Shown: piece after piece, positions 53,646-56,112 of the stretch
How the letters are laid out: every line of letters starts with the position of its first letter
How positions within the stretch are numbered: the first letter of the stretch is position 1
From: CAYMCQ01 sp964389025
GTDB taxonomy: Bacteria; Verrucomicrobiota; Verrucomicrobiia; Limisphaerales; CAYMCQ01
Reading direction: 5' to 3'
Assembly (NCBI GenBank): GCA_964389025.1
Contig: CAYMCQ010000021.1
Span: forward strand, 1 to 56,112
Length of the DNA stretch: 56,112 nucleotides
Program-made: the position numbers and the translations under genes
The notes under the pieces: generated by a model
Told to the model about the DNA's origin: nothing
The model's input: the letters and a program-made list of their open reading frames with translations, nothing else
The model's database searches: none

Positions 53646-54029
53646 ATGGATTCTCAATTGGATCAATACCTGCCCGTGCTGATGCTCGGCGCGCTGGCGG
53701 TCTCGCTTGCGTTCGGAACGCTCGCGCTCTCGGTCGCCTTCGGCAAAAAAAGCAGGCGCTCCCGCATCAAGGACACCGCCTACGAGTGCGGCATGTTGCC
53801 CATCGGCGAAGGCAACGCGCGGCTCTCGGTGAAATTTTATCTCGTGGCGATGCTCTTCATCCTCTTCGACATCGAAGTGGTATTTCTTTATCCGTGGGCG
53901 GTCGTTTACAAGGACATGCTGGCGACGCACGCGAATTTGATTTTCGGCTCGATGATTTCGTTTCTCGGAATTTTGCTGGTTGGTTACATCTACGCCGTGA
54001 AAAAAGGAGCTTTCGACTGGAAGAGTTGA
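53646..54029 (+). CDS. nuoA: NADH-quinone oxidoreductase subunit A, solitary
   Basis: A 127-residue membrane subunit of complex I with three helices. DTAYECGMLPIGEGNARLSVKFYLVAMLFILFDIEVVFLYPWA-type sequence is diagnostic (YECGM and FDIEVVFLYPW seen). It normally leads a nuoA-N operon; here no nuoB follows and the next gene is a sugar mutase, so the remaining subunits must lie elsewhere. Confidence 0.92.
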   Translation: MDSQLDQYLPVLMLGALAVSLAFGTLALSVAFGKKSRRSRIKDTAYECGMLPIGEGNARLSVKFYLVAMLFILFDIEVVFLYPWAVVYKDMLATHANLIFGSMISFLGILLVGYIYAVKKGAFDWKS

Positions 54030-54095
54030 GACACGAATTTCACGAATTATCACGAATCAAAAATCAATCCGTGTTAATTCGTGAAATTCGTGTCT
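54029..54095. repeat. 21-bp perfect inverted repeat after nuoA
   Basis: Arms 54029-54049 and 54075-54095 are perfectly complementary (agacacgaatttcac... and its complement) and are built of 9-nt units (cacgaattt, cacgaatta). The left arm begins at the last base of the nuoA stop; the next gene starts 6 bp after the right arm. Confidence 0.85.
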
Positions 54096-54101
54096 AAGAA
54101 T

Positions 54102-55514
54102 ATGTCCTCGATCAAATTTGGCACCAGCGGCTGGCGCGGCATCATCGCGCACGATTTCACGTTCGACAACGTCCGCCTCGCGTCACAAGCCATCGCGGAT
54201 TATTTGTCTAAAGTCCAAAGTCCAAAGTCCAAAGTCGTGATTCTCGGCTATGACACGCGATTTCTTGGCAAGGAATTTTCGCTCGCTGCCGCCGAAGTCT
54301 TAACGGCCAACGGTCTCACTCCCCTGCTCTGCAACCGCGACACACCCACGCCCGCCATCGCGCACAACATCCGCGCGCGAAAAGCCCTCGGCGGAATCAA
54401 CATGACCGCCAGCCACAATCCCGCCGAGTATCAAGGCCTGAAATTTTCCACGGGCAACGGCGCGCCGGCGCATCCCGAAGTCACCAGACAAATCGAGGCA
54501 AACGTCGCGAAGCTCATCGCGCAAAACTGGAATTTCAAAGCGAGCGTGGTCGGAACTTTTCGCTGCAAAACGTTCGATCCGCAGCCGGCGTATTTCAAAC
54601 AACTCAAGAATCTCGTGGATTTCGACGCAATAAAAAAAGCCAAGCTAAAAATTGCCGTCGAACTCATGCACGGGACCGGACGAGGTTATCTCGACGCGTT
54701 GTTGGAGGAGAACGGAGCGAAGGTCACGAGATTTGATGACAACATTGATCCGCTTTTTGGAGGGCATCATCCCGAGCCGGACGCGGCGGGAATGACGGAA
54801 GTCAGCAAGTTTGTCCGCAGCGGCAAAGCGCAGCTTGGCGTTGGCGTTGACGGCGACGCGGACAGGTTTGGAATAGTTGACCGCGACGGAACGTGGCTGA
54901 CGCCAAACCAAATTCTCGCCCTGACGCTTTATCATCTGAAAAAAAATCGCGGATGGACTGGCGCGGTCGTTCGCACGGTGCCGACGAGCCATCAGGTTGA
55001 CGCAGTCGCAAATCTGCTCGGCGTGAAAGTCCACGAGACGCCGGTTGGCTTCAAATACATCGGCGCGTTGATGGAAACTGAACCAATCATCGTCGGCGGC
55101 GAAGAATCCGGCGGTTTGAGTGTGAAAGGCCACGTGCCGGAAAAGGATGGAATCCTCGCGTGCCTGCTGATGGCCGAACTTGTCGCGACCGAAAAGAAAT
55201 CTCTTGGGAAAATCCTGGAGGAATTGGAAAAGCATACCGGCGAATTTCACACCGACAGAATCAACATCCGCATCGCGCCGGACAAGAAAGAGGCGTTGCT
55301 CGCCAAACTTGTGGCGGGACTGGACTCCATCGGCCCGTTCGAAGTGAAGCGATTTATCACGACGGACGGCTGCAAGTTTTTGCTGCCGCTGGGCGAGTGG
55401 GTCGCGTTTCGCGCCAGCGGAACCGAGCCGGTTGTGCGTTGTTACATTGAAGCGAAGTCGGCGGGGAATTTGAAGAAACTGCGCGGCGCGTGCCAGCAAT
55501 TACTCGCTGCGTGA
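54102..55514 (+). CDS. Phosphoglucomutase/phosphomannomutase family enzyme
   Basis: A 470-residue alpha-D-phosphohexomutase. Phosphoserine Ser104 lies in NMTASHNPAEY, the Mg2+ loop in GVDGDADRFGIV, the sugar loop in GGEESGGLSV and the phosphate-binding loop in FRASGTEPVVR. FGTSGWRG opens the protein as in the family. Residues 35-44 (SKVQSPKSK region) are encoded by a heptanucleotide array (54206-54233). Substrate (glucose, mannose or glucosamine phosphate) is not settled by sequence. Confidence 0.92.
   Translation: MSSIKFGTSGWRGIIAHDFTFDNVRLASQAIADYLSKVQSPKSKVVILGYDTRFLGKEFSLAAAEVLTANGLTPLLCNRDTPTPAIAHNIRARKALGGINMTASHNPAEYQGLKFSTGNGAPAHPEVTRQIEANVAKLIAQNWNFKASVVGTFRCKTFDPQPAYFKQLKNLVDFDAIKKAKLKIAVELMHGTGRGYLDALLEENGAKVTRFDDNIDPLFGGHHPEPDAAGMTEVSKFVRSGKAQLGVGVDGDADRFGIVDRDGTWLTPNQILALTLYHLKKNRGWTGAVVRTVPTSHQVDAVANLLGVKVHETPVGFKYIGALMETEPIIVGGEESGGLSVKGHVPEKDGILACLLMAELVATEKKSLGKILEELEKHTGEFHTDRINIRIAPDKKEALLAKLVAGLDSIGPFEVKRFITTDGCKFLLPLGEWVAFRASGTEPVVRCYIEAKSAGNLKKLRGACQQLLAA
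54206..54233. repeat. Four-copy heptanucleotide array inside the phosphohexomutase gene
   Basis: gtctaaa, gtccaaa, gtccaaa, gtccaaa in strict register. It is translated as KVQSPKSK, the same peptide type as in tsaE, between the first helix and the VVILGYDTR strand. Confidence 0.88.
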
Positions 55515-55519
55515 AATGT

Positions 55520-55906
55520 TTACGGCGGCGGCAGAAGGTGACCGATATCGCTTTTGCTGCACGTCGGATCAGTGCTCAGCGCCCCAATCGTGTAGACGCC
55601 GCCCGCCGGGCAGGAAGGATAGACGTCGTTTTTGATATACACTTTCAAGTCGTCGGACGAGGGAATATCGGTGTCGGCTTTTTGGCGTTCCTGCGCCCAC
55701 TGATGTTTTGCGCTGTCAAGCTGGCGAAGATTGTTGATGCAGGTGTTTTTTTGGGCCGAGGCGCGGGCGCGAAGAAAATTGGGAACCGCTAGTGCGGCCA
55801 GCAGGCCAATCAGTGCCACGACAATCATGATTTCCACGAGCGTGAACGCGGATATGCGCCGAACACGAAATTTCACCGGGCATGAAGAATGACGCTCACG
55901 ACGCAT
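55520..55906 (-). CDS. GspG/PilA-like pseudopilin
   Basis: A 128-residue pseudopilin. RRISAFTLVEIMIVVALIGLL holds the prepilin cleavage site and Glu5, and VPNFLRARASAQKNTCINNLRQLDSAKHQWA is the long alpha helix; the C-terminal half (DVYPSCPAGGVYTIG) is short and contains cysteines. The ATG at 55906 sits before RRERHSSCPVKF. Similar single pseudopilin genes (with DPTCS ends) are abundant in Verrucomicrobiota. It is convergent with the mutase gene. Confidence 0.88.
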   Translation of the reverse strand: MRRERHSSCPVKFRVRRISAFTLVEIMIVVALIGLLAALAVPNFLRARASAQKNTCINNLRQLDSAKHQWAQERQKADTDIPSSDDLKVYIKNDVYPSCPAGGVYTIGALSTDPTCSKSDIGHLLPPP

Positions 55907-55966
55907 GAAGTAGCTTTTCTTAATTCTTGGAAGGGGGCACGCATTGTCAATGTTTTTGCAGCAACG

Positions 55967-55995
55967 CCCAGGGGCGCAGTCCAACTGCGCCTGGG
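55967..55995. repeat. Hairpin upstream of the pseudopilin gene
   Basis: cccaggggcgcagt-ccaa-ctgcgcctggg, about 60 bp before the pseudopilin start on the opposite strand; the spacer to the right edge (to 56112) holds no gene but also a second hairpin at 56069-56087. Confidence 0.6.
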
Positions 55996-56068
55996 ATGGA
56001 CGCGCTCGCCGCAGTCAACTGAATCGCTCCAGCTTGGACGTATCCACAAATTCAACGGCAGTCAGCGA

Positions 56069-56087
56069 CCTCCGGCAAAGCCGGAGG
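56069..56087. repeat. Short hairpin near the right edge
   Basis: cctccggc-aaa-gccggagg at 56069-56087. No poly-T run follows within the window, so a terminator is not proven. Confidence 0.5.
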
Positions 56088-56112
56088 CTTGAGATAGCGT
56101 GAACCGCTCAAA

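Overview
The window looks like chromosomal DNA of a Verrucomicrobiota bacterium, probably near the Pedosphaerales/Limisphaerales. This placement is inferred from gene content: a DCC/lipase-maturation-factor fusion protein, many secreted enzymes with Sec or Tat leaders, isolated prepilin-like genes, weak or absent Shine-Dalgarno sites, and very repeat-rich intergenic DNA. No marker gene fixes the taxon. The GC content is moderately high. I see no tRNA, rRNA, CRISPR array or prophage.

Layout. 1-4250: start of a class I fumarase (runs off the left edge), RpiB, a DCC/LMF membrane protein, a 40-residue membrane peptide and an MgtE-like protein lacking the usual N domain. 4493-5859: a complete IS5-like insertion sequence with a TTAA duplication. 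5989-10992: tlyA-nadK, a LacI-type regulator, a GspG-like protein, a dienelactone hydrolase and a secreted unknown. 11005-18210: aconitase, a Tat-exported intradiol dioxygenase, a lipoprotein, a broken duplicate and full copy of a secreted dienelactone hydrolase, a peroxiredoxin and signal peptidase I. 18318-31089: a secreted catabolic locus with an Ig-like protein, ceramidase-family amidase, PHP protein, MFS transporter, GH172-type hydrolase, a barrel-like enzyme, an unknown membrane protein, a Tat-leader protein and a sialidase-like BNR protein. 31189-37159: a site-2 protease, Mpg glycosylase, then argB-argD-(AlkA-like glycosylase)-argF. 37162-43496: RluA-type synthase, a SurA/PpiD-like chaperone, an unknown tail-anchored protein, and a type IIG restriction-modification gene that has lost its specificity domain. 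43588-50412: esterase-Rrf2, a YyaL/DUF255 lipoprotein, and CPBP protease-thiL-tsaE-tsaB with overlapping ends. 50701-55906: a three-gene prepilin-like/PilX-like set, a solitary nuoA, a phosphohexomutase and a GspG-like pseudopilin.

The most unusual signal is the repeat content, which enters genes as well as spacers. Two kinds recur. One is arrays of about four degenerate heptanucleotides (strict 7-nt period, often as inverted pairs). They occur in spacers and inside the conserved genes acnA, tsaE and the phosphohexomutase; the last two carry the same heptamer. The other is imperfect palindromes, of which a 72-bp copy lies in frame in tlyA and 51-bp and 108-bp copies lie in frame in the DUF255 gene. 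Two copies of a heptad element share a 28-bp core and abut two start codons in the secreted-enzyme locus at identical spacing.
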